A DNA stretch of 34,516 nt from Thiotrichales bacterium (lineage in GTDB: Bacteria > Pseudomonadota > Gammaproteobacteria > SZUA-229), in NCBI GenBank assembly GCA_020341835.1, contig CP070838.1:2578929-2613444 (forward strand), written 5' to 3'. The notes beneath the pieces were generated by a model. It was not told the DNA's origin and searched no databases. It saw nothing but the letters and a program-made list of their open reading frames with translations. The position numbers were made by a program, and so were the translations under genes. How positions within the stretch are numbered: position 1 is the stretch's first letter; every line of letters begins with the position of its first letter. Shown piece after piece: positions 1-7,401 of this stretch.

Positions 1-221
1 ATGTGCATCTTTTCGATTTTGTGGTGGCTCAGCCAGTTGTAACCGACCTGGATGAAGGTTGCGATGATGGCGATACCCGTAGCGATCAGGGTTGCGTTGA
101 TGTGCTCCGGTTTTTCCGGGTTGACCAGGCTGCCGATAAAGGTGTTGTTGATCAGGAATTTCGCCTGATAAAAACTGACGAAGAAAAGGATAATGGGAAA
201 AAAATCAAATAGTATTTTCAT
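1..221 (-). CDS. yciB: YciB/IspZ septation protein A (N-terminal part only)
   Basis: This reverse-strand frame starts at ATG 221-219 and runs off the left edge, giving 73 codons. The N-terminus begins MKILFDFFPIILFF and continues with hydrophobic segments and a motif near residue 68 reading SHHKIEKMH. This matches the start of YciB, an inner-membrane protein linked to envelope and septum integrity, in which FDxFPIILFF and a basic H-x-K-x-EKM motif are characteristic. It is transcribed divergently from yciO. The C-terminal part lies outside the window. The forward frame over the same bases is an overlapping shadow. Confidence 0.85.
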   Translation of the reverse strand, partial: MKILFDFFPIILFFVSFYQAKFLINNTFIGSLVNPEKPEHINATLIATGIAIIATFIQVGYNWLSHHKIEKMH

Positions 222-336
222 AATCCTGATGCCCGATATCGCCTGAGGTTGCTCATGCTGAAGAATCCAGAGGCCATATTATAGTGGTTTGACAGCCACT
301 AGGATAGAATGCGCCGCTTCGCGATGAGCAAAGACG

Positions 337-957
337 ATGAGCCAGTATTTCGAAATTCACCCGACCCATCCTCAGCTGAGACTGGTCCGCCAGGCGGTGG
401 CGATTATCGATCGCGGTGGCGTTGCGGCCTATCCGACGGATTCGAGTTATGCACTGGGCTGTCATATCGGTGACAAGAAGGCGCTGGAGCGCATGCGCAG
501 GATTCGTCAGATCGATGGAAAACATAATCTGACGCTGGTCTGCAGCGACCTGTCGGAGATCTCGACCTACGCCAAGATCAGCAATTCGGATTACCGTATG
601 CTGAAATCGCTGACACCGGGCCCCTACACCTTCATTCTCAACGCGACCCACGAAGTTCCCCGCCGGCTGATGCACCCCAAGCGCAGGACCATCGGTATCC
701 GCGTGGTCGAACATCCGGTGGTCAAGGCCCTGCTGGACGAGCTGGGGCAGCCGTTGATGAGTTGTACCCTGATCCTGCCGGGAGAATCGATGCCGCTGAC
801 CGAGGCCGACGAGATTCGCGATGCCCTCGGGAATCAGCTCGACCTGATCATCGACAGCGGGCATTGCGGTATCGAACCCACCACGGTGATCGACCTGACC
901 GGCGGTGTTCCGGAGCTGGTCAGACAGGGGATGGGGCGCGATCACGGGCTTGATTAG
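337..957 (+). CDS. yciO: YciO, YrdC/Sua5-family protein
   Basis: The product is 206 residues, the same length as E. coli YciO, and matches it almost end to end from memory. It opens MSQYFEIHP, then has GGVAAYPTDSSYALGC (about residues 28-43), a TPGPYTFIL segment near residue 92 and a PTTVIDLT segment near residue 181. The family shares the Sua5/YrdC fold that makes threonylcarbamoyl-adenylate for tRNA t6A, but YciO is a paralogue whose physiological role is less settled. The ATG start follows a divergent 115-bp spacer with yciB. The next gene begins 57 bp downstream in the same direction, so co-transcription is possible. Confidence 0.93.
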   Translation: MSQYFEIHPTHPQLRLVRQAVAIIDRGGVAAYPTDSSYALGCHIGDKKALERMRRIRQIDGKHNLTLVCSDLSEISTYAKISNSDYRMLKSLTPGPYTFILNATHEVPRRLMHPKRRTIGIRVVEHPVVKALLDELGQPLMSCTLILPGESMPLTEADEIRDALGNQLDLIIDSGHCGIEPTTVIDLTGGVPELVRQGMGRDHGLD

Positions 958-1014
958 CCTGCATCCGACGGGCAAACAGCGTAAACTAGCGCGAACGAAA
1001 ACAATAAACCACCC

Positions 1015-1662
1015 GTGCAACAGACTCTCTACACCATAGCCATCTGGGCGGTTCCCGTACTGTTTGCGATCACCCTGCATGAAGCGGCCCATGGCTGGGT
1101 GGCGAACAAGCTTGGCGATCCGACGGCGCGCCAGCTCGGCCGCATCACGGCGAATCCAATCAAGCATATCGACCTGGTTGGTACCGTCATTATTCCTTTG
1201 GTTCTTGCATTGTCGAGAAGCGGTTTCATCTTTGGTTGGGCCAAACCGGTACCCGTCGATCCGCGCCATTTCAAGCAGCCGTTACTGGACATGGCACTGG
1301 TCGCGCTGGCCGGGCCGGTCTCCAACTTCGTCATGGCCTGTGGCTGGGCGCTGGTGATTACGCTTGGCAAGACGGCACTGGCCGACTCGTCGATGGCCAT
1401 CCACCTGATACAGATGGGCAAGGCCGGCATGTTGATCAACATCGTCCTGATGGTACTTAACCTGGTTCCAATTCCGCCTCTGGATGGTGGTCGTGTCATT
1501 GCTGGTGTGCTGCCGAAGGACGTGGCGCTGGCTTATATGCGGATCGAGCCGTTCGGCATGTGGATCATAATAGCGCTGCTCTTCAGCGGCCTATTAGGTA
1601 AAATCCTGTGGCCGGTGGTGCTCAGGTTCGACGCCATCATCAGTGCAATCTTCATTTTTTAG
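1015..1662 (+). CDS. Site-2 protease family (M50) membrane metalloprotease
   Basis: This 215-residue integral membrane protein starts at GTG. The zinc-binding HExxH motif is HEAAH at residues 22-26, inside the first membrane segment. The second M50 signature, NLVPIPPLDGGRV, lies near residues 147-159 and supplies the third ligand (Asp). An NPIKHID segment near residue 44 and a GPVSNF segment near residue 100 are also typical of the compact M50 class without PDZ domains. The substrate cannot be read from sequence. The gene ends 9 bp before trpS, a neighbour pair common in gammaproteobacteria. A weak ribosome site leaves the GTG start somewhat uncertain. Confidence 0.9.
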   Translation: MQQTLYTIAIWAVPVLFAITLHEAAHGWVANKLGDPTARQLGRITANPIKHIDLVGTVIIPLVLALSRSGFIFGWAKPVPVDPRHFKQPLLDMALVALAGPVSNFVMACGWALVITLGKTALADSSMAIHLIQMGKAGMLINIVLMVLNLVPIPPLDGGRVIAGVLPKDVALAYMRIEPFGMWIIIALLFSGLLGKILWPVVLRFDAIISAIFIF

Positions 1663-1671
1663 GGAGTTCAA

Positions 1672-2883
1672 TTGAATACTGCTACCCGACAGCGCGTTTT
1701 GTCCGGCATGCGGCCGACAGGAATGCTGCACCTGGGCCACTATCACGGCGTGCTACAGAACTGGGTCAACCTGCAGCACGAGCACGAATGTTTCTTCTTC
1801 GTCGCTGACTGGCATGCCCTGACCACGCATTACGAAGATCCACGCATCATCGAGCAGAGCGTGTGGGACATGGTGATCGACTGGCTCGCAGCCGGTATCA
1901 GTCCGGGCGCGGCGAAGATCTTCATCCAGTCGCGCGTGCCGGAACATGCCGAGTTGCACACGCTGCTGTCGATGATCACACCGCTGGGCTGGCTGGAGCG
2001 CGTACCTACCTACAAGGACCAGCAGGAACAGCTCAAGGAGAAGGATCTGGCGACCTACGGTTTTCTCGGATATCCGCTGCTGCAGAGCGCGGATATCCTG
2101 ATCTACAAGGCGGGTCTGGTGCCGGTCGGGGAAGACCAGGTCGCGCACGTCGAGCTGACCCGTGAAGTTGCGCGGCGCTTCAATCACCTGTTCGGGCGCG
2201 AGCCGGGCTTCGAGGAGAAGGCGGAACAGGCCTGCGCCAAGATGGGCAAGAAAAACGCGCGCATGTTCAAGGAGCTGCGCAAGAAATACCAGGAGCAGGG
2301 CGACCAGGACTCGCTGGGTGTGGCCCACGCGCTGCTGGACTCGCAGCAGAATATCTCCATTGGTGACAAGGAGCGCCTGTATGGTTATCTCGAGGGCTCG
2401 GGCAAGATCATCCTGCCGGAACCGCAGCCGCTGCTGACGCCTGCATCGAAGATGCCGGGGCTCGACGGACAGAAGATGTCCAAGTCCTATGCCAACACCA
2501 TCGCGCTGCGCGACAAGCCCGATGACATCACGCAGAAGCTCAGGACCATGCCGACTGATCCGGCGCGCGTACGTCGCAATGACCCCGGTGATCCGGAAAA
2601 ATGCCCGGTGTGGCAGTTTCATCTGATCTATTCCGATGACGATACCCGCGAGTGGGTACAGAATGGGTGTCGAAATGCGGGCATTGGCTGTGTAGAATGC
2701 AAGCAACCGATCATCGACTGCGTGCTCAAGGAGCTGAAACCGATTCAGGAACGCGCGCGCGAGTATGAGGACGATCTGGCAACCGTGCGTTCCATCGTCG
2801 ATGAAGGCAATGAAGCCGCGCGCGAGGTTGCGCGTGATACACTAGATGATGTTCGCAAAGCCATGGGAATAGCTTATCTGTAA
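1672..2883 (+). CDS. trpS: Tryptophan--tRNA ligase
   Basis: The product is a 403-residue class I aminoacyl-tRNA synthetase that charges tRNA-Trp in the cytoplasm. The HIGH-type motif is HLGH at residues 20-23, preceded by SGMRPTGMLHL, which is diagnostic of TrpS. The KMSKS loop is at residues 268-272. At about 400 residues it belongs to the longer TrpS group rather than the roughly 334-residue E. coli type, with extra charged sequence around residues 180-240. The start is TTG at 1672 with AGGGAG five bases upstream, which supports this non-ATG start. The stop codon overlaps the scpA start (TAATG), indicating translational coupling. Confidence 0.96.
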   Translation: MNTATRQRVLSGMRPTGMLHLGHYHGVLQNWVNLQHEHECFFFVADWHALTTHYEDPRIIEQSVWDMVIDWLAAGISPGAAKIFIQSRVPEHAELHTLLSMITPLGWLERVPTYKDQQEQLKEKDLATYGFLGYPLLQSADILIYKAGLVPVGEDQVAHVELTREVARRFNHLFGREPGFEEKAEQACAKMGKKNARMFKELRKKYQEQGDQDSLGVAHALLDSQQNISIGDKERLYGYLEGSGKIILPEPQPLLTPASKMPGLDGQKMSKSYANTIALRDKPDDITQKLRTMPTDPARVRRNDPGDPEKCPVWQFHLIYSDDDTREWVQNGCRNAGIGCVECKQPIIDCVLKELKPIQERAREYEDDLATVRSIVDEGNEAAREVARDTLDDVRKAMGIAYL

Positions 2884-3725
2884 TGACTGATCCGCAACCG
2901 CAAGAGCCGACAGCGCCGCACCAGGACGAAATGCCGTTTGCGCTGGTGGCCGGTGAGCCGCTGACGGTCATCCCCAAAGACCTGTACATTCCACCCGACG
3001 CGCTTGAGGTCATCCTCGAGGCGTTCGAGGGCCCGCTGGACCTGTTGCTCTACCTGATCAAGCGGCAGAACCTCGATATTCTGGACATCCCGATCAGGGA
3101 AATCACCTTCCAGTACGTGCAGTACATCGAAATGATGCACACCATGCGCATAGAGATCGCTGCGGAATACCTGGTCATGGCGGCCATGCTTGCGGAAATC
3201 AAATCGCGCATGTTGCTGCCGCGTCCAACCGAGGAAGAAGACGAAGAAGATCCCCGTGCGGAACTGGTGCGCCGGCTGCAGGAGTATGAACGCTTCAAAC
3301 AGGCCGCTCAGGAAATCGACGAACTGCCGCGCATGCACCGCGATACCTTTACGCCATCAGCAGAACTGCCTGAGATACACGAGGACCGGCCGCAGCCGGA
3401 AATCGATTTGCGCGAATTGCTGATGGCTTTCAAGGACGCCATGTCACGCGCGGAAATGTATACCCATCACCAGATACAGCGCGAAGCACTGTCGGTACGC
3501 GAACGCATGAGCAAGGTGCTCGACCGGATTTCGGCCGAAGGCTTCACTGATTACCGGACATTATTTACGATCGAAGAAGGCCGGCGCGGTGTCGTCGTGA
3601 CCTTGCTCGCAATTCTTGAACTTGTGAAGGAGCAACTCGTCGATATGGTGCAATCGGAACCGTTTTCCCCGATACACATTAAGGCTGCCAGCGGCAGCCA
3701 GGTCAGTACGCCTGAAGAGGATTGA
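2883..3725 (+). CDS. scpA: Segregation and condensation protein A
   Basis: ScpA is the kleisin subunit of the SMC-ScpAB condensin-like complex, which acts in chromosome organisation. The 280-residue product has the signature EAFEGPLDLLLYLIK at about residues 47-61, followed by DILDIPI, and an acidic central stretch near residues 114-122 (EEEDEEDP). The C-terminal winged-helix region with a TLLAILELVK segment is near residues 240-250. It overlaps trpS by one base and its stop lies two bases before the preferred scpB start, so the genes form one unit. No smc gene is in this window. Confidence 0.95.
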   Translation: MTDPQPQEPTAPHQDEMPFALVAGEPLTVIPKDLYIPPDALEVILEAFEGPLDLLLYLIKRQNLDILDIPIREITFQYVQYIEMMHTMRIEIAAEYLVMAAMLAEIKSRMLLPRPTEEEDEEDPRAELVRRLQEYERFKQAAQEIDELPRMHRDTFTPSAELPEIHEDRPQPEIDLRELLMAFKDAMSRAEMYTHHQIQREALSVRERMSKVLDRISAEGFTDYRTLFTIEEGRRGVVVTLLAILELVKEQLVDMVQSEPFSPIHIKAASGSQVSTPEED

Positions 3726-3727
3726 TT

Positions 3728-4561
3728 ATGGAACAACAACAATTAAAAAATATAATCGAAGCTGTGCTGATGTCAGCAGAGAAACCACTCAAGGTGAATG
3801 ATATCGAAGCCCTGTTCGTCGGGGATGTCGACATGCCCTCGCGTGACGATATTCGCAAAGTGTTAAAGGAGCTGGCTGAGGACTATCAAAGTCGTGGCTT
3901 TGAACTGAAACAGGTAGCCAGTGGCTACCGTATACAGGTCGCGCAGGGTTATTCGGAGTGGGTCGGCCGCCTGTGGGAAGAGAAACCCGCGCGTTATTCA
4001 AGAGCCTTGCTCGAAACAATCGCGCTGATCGCCTACCGCCAGCCGATCACCCGTGGCGAAATCGAGGAAGTACGCGGTGTCAGCGTCAGCTCGAATATCA
4101 TCAAGACCCTGATGGAACGGCAATGGATCAAGGTGCTTGGTCACAAGGATGTCCCTGGTAAGCCGGCACTCTATGGTACATCCAGAGAATTTCTTGATTA
4201 TTTCAACCTGAAGTCGCTGGACGAGCTGCCTACCCTGGCCGAAATCAGGGATCTTGATCAGATTCACCACGAACTCGATCTCGATCTCGACAATCCGGAG
4301 TCCGCGGAAGGCGCGGACGAACAGGCCTCCGATGAGGGAGAGTCCGATTCGGACAACAGCGATGAGAATGCCTCACTGGACAATGGTTCCGAATCAGCCG
4401 ACGAAGCTCAGGCGGTGGTTGCGCCAGATGAGGCCGAATCTGAAGAGGCCGAAGAGGACGACAACGTCATGCCCATTGCCGTGGCGGCCGAAGCGGAAGC
4501 GTCCGATGAGGAACAGGATTACGTCGAAGAAGAGCCCCGGGTCCAGTCAGTCGCCAGCTGA
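3728..4561 (+). CDS. scpB: Segregation and condensation protein B with long acidic tail
   Basis: ScpB is the winged-helix partner of ScpA. I place the start at ATG 3728 (MEQQQLKNIIEAVLM) because AGAGG lies a standard distance upstream. The TTG at 3722 in the same frame is the alternative. The conserved core covers residues 1 to about 185, with ALLETIALIAYRQPITRGEIEEVRGV near residues 92-117 and GKPALYGTSREFL near residue 146. The remaining 90 or so residues are an unusually acidic, low-complexity tail rich in Glu, Asp, Ser and Ala, predicted disordered. The product is 277 residues; E. coli-type gammaproteobacteria with MukBEF lack this gene. rluB follows after 31 bp. Confidence 0.93.
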   Translation: MEQQQLKNIIEAVLMSAEKPLKVNDIEALFVGDVDMPSRDDIRKVLKELAEDYQSRGFELKQVASGYRIQVAQGYSEWVGRLWEEKPARYSRALLETIALIAYRQPITRGEIEEVRGVSVSSNIIKTLMERQWIKVLGHKDVPGKPALYGTSREFLDYFNLKSLDELPTLAEIRDLDQIHHELDLDLDNPESAEGADEQASDEGESDSDNSDENASLDNGSESADEAQAVVAPDEAESEEAEEDDNVMPIAVAAEAEASDEEQDYVEEEPRVQSVAS

Positions 4562-4592
4562 CCACTTGCTCCGCTACTGCTGAATACAAGCG

Positions 4593-5456
4593 ATGTCCGA
4601 AGAGCGTGTGCAAAAAGTCCTGTCGCGCATGGGATTTGGCTCGCGTCGTGAAATCGAGCGCTGGATCGAACAGGGTCGCATCAAAATAAACGGCAAGGCC
4701 TGCGCGCTGGGCGACCGGGTAAAGCCGGGTGACCGGGTTCACGTGGACGGTAAACGCATTATCGTGCGTGAGGAAAAGTCGACCGCAACACGCGTCATCA
4801 TGTATCACAAGCCGGTAGGCCAGGTCTGTACCCGCAGCGATCCCGAGGGCCGTCCAACCGTATTTGACCATCTCCCTAAAGCCGGCCGTGCGCGCTGGAT
4901 AAGTATCGGACGTCTCGATATCAATACCAGCGGTCTGCTGTTATTCACAACCAATGGCGAACTGGCCAACCGTTTGATGCATCCATCGAATCAGGTCGAG
5001 CGCGAATACGCTGTACGCGTTAGCGGTGAGGTTACCAGAGAAAATATCCGGCAGCTGCTGGCAGGCGTCGAGCTCGAAGACGGGCCGGCGCATTTCGATG
5101 ATATTCAGGACGGCGGCGGCGAAGGCTACAACCACTGGTACTACGTTGTTATCAGGGAAGGGCGCAAGCGCGAGGTCAGGCGCCTGTGGGAGGCTGTCGG
5201 CGCCCGCGTGAGCCGATTGATCCGTGTTCGTTATGGCAATATCATTATGCCGAAGAGCCTGAGAAAGGGCCGCAGCAGGGTGCTGGATCCTCTGGAAATC
5301 AAACAGTTAGGTGATTCGGTCGGGCTCGAACTCGAGCTCGAGGCGCCCAGGCCGGTGAAAAAGCGTACCCGGCCGGGCGGCAGGAAAGTGGTACGAAAAA
5401 CCGCGAAAAAAACGGCAGTCAAAAAGAAACGCGGTATGCTTAAAAGAACCCGGTAA
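4593..5456 (+). CDS. rluB: 23S rRNA pseudouridine(2605) synthase RluB
   Basis: This 287-residue enzyme isomerises a uridine of 23S rRNA to pseudouridine. It has an N-terminal S4 RNA-binding domain (about residues 3-60, RVQKVLSRMGFGSRREIE). The RsuA/RluB-type catalytic domain carries GRLDINTSGLLLFTTNGEL (about residues 109-127), in which the Asp is the catalytic residue, followed by NRLMHPS. A KREVRRLWEAVG motif near residue 192 is typical of the family. The last 40 or so residues are a Lys/Arg-rich extension, common in RluB. The gene follows scpB, the usual scpA-scpB-rluB order of many proteobacteria. Confidence 0.95.
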   Translation: MSEERVQKVLSRMGFGSRREIERWIEQGRIKINGKACALGDRVKPGDRVHVDGKRIIVREEKSTATRVIMYHKPVGQVCTRSDPEGRPTVFDHLPKAGRARWISIGRLDINTSGLLLFTTNGELANRLMHPSNQVEREYAVRVSGEVTRENIRQLLAGVELEDGPAHFDDIQDGGGEGYNHWYYVVIREGRKREVRRLWEAVGARVSRLIRVRYGNIIMPKSLRKGRSRVLDPLEIKQLGDSVGLELELEAPRPVKKRTRPGGRKVVRKTAKKTAVKKKRGMLKRTR

Positions 5457-5487
5457 TGCATTTATGGTCAAACGGGCGGAGGTGGTT

Positions 5488-6531
5488 ATGAATCAGATCA
5501 AGTTATACATACTGACGGTGCTGGTCGCGGCAACGCTGTTGTCCGCAGGCGTTTATGCCGCGTCTGATACCGAACTCAAACCCGGCATGGTCAACCCGGG
5601 TTATCACGAGCCGCCAGACTGGTTCAAGGTGTCTTTTCTCGATCTGTACGAGGATATCGAAGAGGCGGCGGATGAAAACAGGCGCGTGATGATTTTCTTC
5701 TACCAGGACGGTTGTCCCTACTGCAAGAAACTGCTCGAAGACAATTTCGGTCAGCGTGATATTACCGAGAAAACGCAGAAATATTTTGATGTCGTTACGA
5801 TCAACATCTGGGGTGACCGCGAAGTCACGGTTGGCGACAAGGTCGTTACCGAAAAGGAATTTGCCGCTGCGCTGAAAGTGCAGTACACGCCGACGCTGCT
5901 GTTTTTCAATGAAGACACAAAGGCAGTCTACCGGGCGAATGGATACTATCCCCCGCAAAAGTTTGACGTCGTGCTCGATTATGTCGGGCAAAAGAAAGAA
6001 AACGAGATCAGCTTCCAGGACTATCTGGCCCAGGTGGCGCCGCAACCGGCATCAGGCAAGCTGCACACCGAGGTCAGTAATATCGCTTCCAACGACGACC
6101 TGAAGGCTGCGCTGGCGCCAGGCAAATACCTGCTGGTGATATTCGGTCAGAAGCAGTGTGCGACCTGCGATGAGCTGCATCTCGACATCCTCAAGCGCGA
6201 TGAAAGCAGGGAACTGCTGAAACGATTGAATGTCGCCGTGATCGACCTGTGGTCGGACCAGAAAATTATTACCCCAGACGGCAGTGAGCGGAAAATCTTT
6301 GACTGGGCGAAGCAGCTGGATATCAAGTACGCACCCAGCCTGGTGTACTTCAATGACCGCGGTGAGGAAGTGTTTCGTTCCGATGCCTACCTGAGATCAT
6401 TTCACGTACAGTCGGTCATGGATTACGTCACCACGGGTGCCTACAAGGAACAGCCCAATTTTCAGCGTTACATCGATGCCCGCGCCGACAGGCTGCGCGC
6501 GCAGGGTGTAGAAGTCAACCTGATGGATTAA
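5488..6531 (+). CDS. Secreted protein with two thioredoxin-like domains
   Basis: I choose ATG 5488 because GGAGG lies five bases upstream and a signal peptide follows directly (hydrophobic residues 6-22, cleavage likely near AYAAS at 23-26). An in-frame ATG at 5464 would add eight residues. The 347-residue product has two thioredoxin-like domains: the first with CPYC at residues 76-79, the second with CATC at 224-227, each followed by a YxPxLxxF-type strand with the cis-Pro (YTPTLLFF, YAPSLVYF). This looks like an internal duplication of a SoxW/thioredoxin-fold unit. The cellular target is unknown; periplasmic disulfide reduction is an inference. It ends at a convergent junction holding REP-like repeats. 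Confidence 0.85.
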   Translation: MNQIKLYILTVLVAATLLSAGVYAASDTELKPGMVNPGYHEPPDWFKVSFLDLYEDIEEAADENRRVMIFFYQDGCPYCKKLLEDNFGQRDITEKTQKYFDVVTINIWGDREVTVGDKVVTEKEFAAALKVQYTPTLLFFNEDTKAVYRANGYYPPQKFDVVLDYVGQKKENEISFQDYLAQVAPQPASGKLHTEVSNIASNDDLKAALAPGKYLLVIFGQKQCATCDELHLDILKRDESRELLKRLNVAVIDLWSDQKIITPDGSERKIFDWAKQLDIKYAPSLVYFNDRGEEVFRSDAYLRSFHVQSVMDYVTTGAYKEQPNFQRYIDARADRLRAQGVEVNLMD

Positions 6532-6557
6532 CCGCGTATTTCGTATGCGTAGCGCAC

Positions 6558-6627
6558 TTCGCGGCTGAAGCCGCTCCTGAAAATTACTTTCCTGCTCTGC
6601 GAACTCCGCGCCTCTGCGGTTTAATAA
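6558..6627. repeat. REP-like palindrome plus GC-rich partner repeat
   Basis: Between two convergent genes lies TTCGCGGCTGAAGCCGCTCC (6558-6577), a short palindrome of the GCGGCT-N-AGCCGC type. After a short gap follows an imperfect repeat at 6596-6622 (CTCTGCGAACTCCGCG, then CCTCTGCGGTT). The same two units, in the same order, recur at 27222-27283. The far end of the second unit touches the yciK stop codon. The palindrome could form a transcript-end hairpin for both genes. Confidence 0.7.
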
Positions 6628-7349
6628 TCCTCTGGTGAAAATGTCCGTCCGGTTTCGGTCACCGCATCACTCAACAGGTACACAAACACATCAGTGATTT
6701 CTTCGGGCTTCGTCAGTTTCCGCATGTCTTCTGCCGGATAGGCCATGGTTCTGAAACGGGTGCGGACCGGCCCGGGATCGACGGCATTGACCGGAATGTT
6801 TTTTGACTCGAGTTCATCGGCAAGGATTTGCATGAACGACAACTGGCCCGCCTTGGCAACACCATAGGCACCCCAGTAGGCACTGCTTTTATCATCAGCG
6901 GTGAACAGTACCCGCGCGGAAGGTGATTTTCTCAACAACGGTATACAGGCTTTCGTCAGCAGAAACGGTGCATTCAGGTTGACCTGCATGACCTTGTACC
7001 AGAGCTCGGTATCGAAGATCTCGATCGGTGTGGATGCACCCAGCCAGCCGGCATTGTTGAGCAGACCGTCGAGGCGGCCGAATTCGTTGTCAATATTGGT
7101 GTTCAGGTCTTCATAATCCGACGCTGAAGCACCTTCCAGGTTCATCGGATAGATCGCCGGCTTCGGCCAGCCGTTGTTGATGATTTCATCGTATACCTGT
7201 TCGAGTTTATGCACGGTACGTCCGAGCAGGATTACCGTTGCGCCGCGTTCGGCGCAGGCAAGGGCGACGGCCTTGCCAATACCATCACCGGCGCCGGTGA
7301 TCAGAATCACCCTGTCATCAAGTCGTATCTGTCTGGTATCAGGTATCAT
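6621..7349 (-). CDS. yciK: YciK-type short-chain dehydrogenase
   Basis: This 242-residue classical SDR has the nucleotide-binding TGAGDGIG at residues 18-25, NNAG near residue 93 and the catalytic YGVAK (YxxxK) near residue 162, with a Ser-rich stretch just before. GPVRTRFRTMAYP near residue 193 and FSPEDY at the C-terminus resemble E. coli YciK, an NAD(P)H-dependent oxidoreductase whose substrate is not established. Length is close to the 252 residues of E. coli YciK. The gene is divergent from mnmC (52-bp spacer) and convergent with the thioredoxin-like gene. Confidence 0.88.
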   Translation of the reverse strand: MIPDTRQIRLDDRVILITGAGDGIGKAVALACAERGATVILLGRTVHKLEQVYDEIINNGWPKPAIYPMNLEGASASDYEDLNTNIDNEFGRLDGLLNNAGWLGASTPIEIFDTELWYKVMQVNLNAPFLLTKACIPLLRKSPSARVLFTADDKSSAYWGAYGVAKAGQLSFMQILADELESKNIPVNAVDPGPVRTRFRTMAYPAEDMRKLTKPEEITDVFVYLLSDAVTETGRTFSPEDY

Positions 7350-7401
7350 GGCTTAATCGATTGCATCGAACGGGAAATCAGGCGTCAAACGGTCGGCTAT
7401 T

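Noticed and set aside
253-1269. Long reverse frame of 338 codons opposite yciO and the M50 gene
   Set aside because: It is antisense to two clear genes, and its translation has no recognisable motifs and is rich in Arg, Gln and His as expected for an antisense shadow.
1753-2706. Reverse frame of 317 codons inside trpS
   Set aside because: It lies fully antisense to TrpS, whose HLGH and KMSKS motifs fix the true strand.
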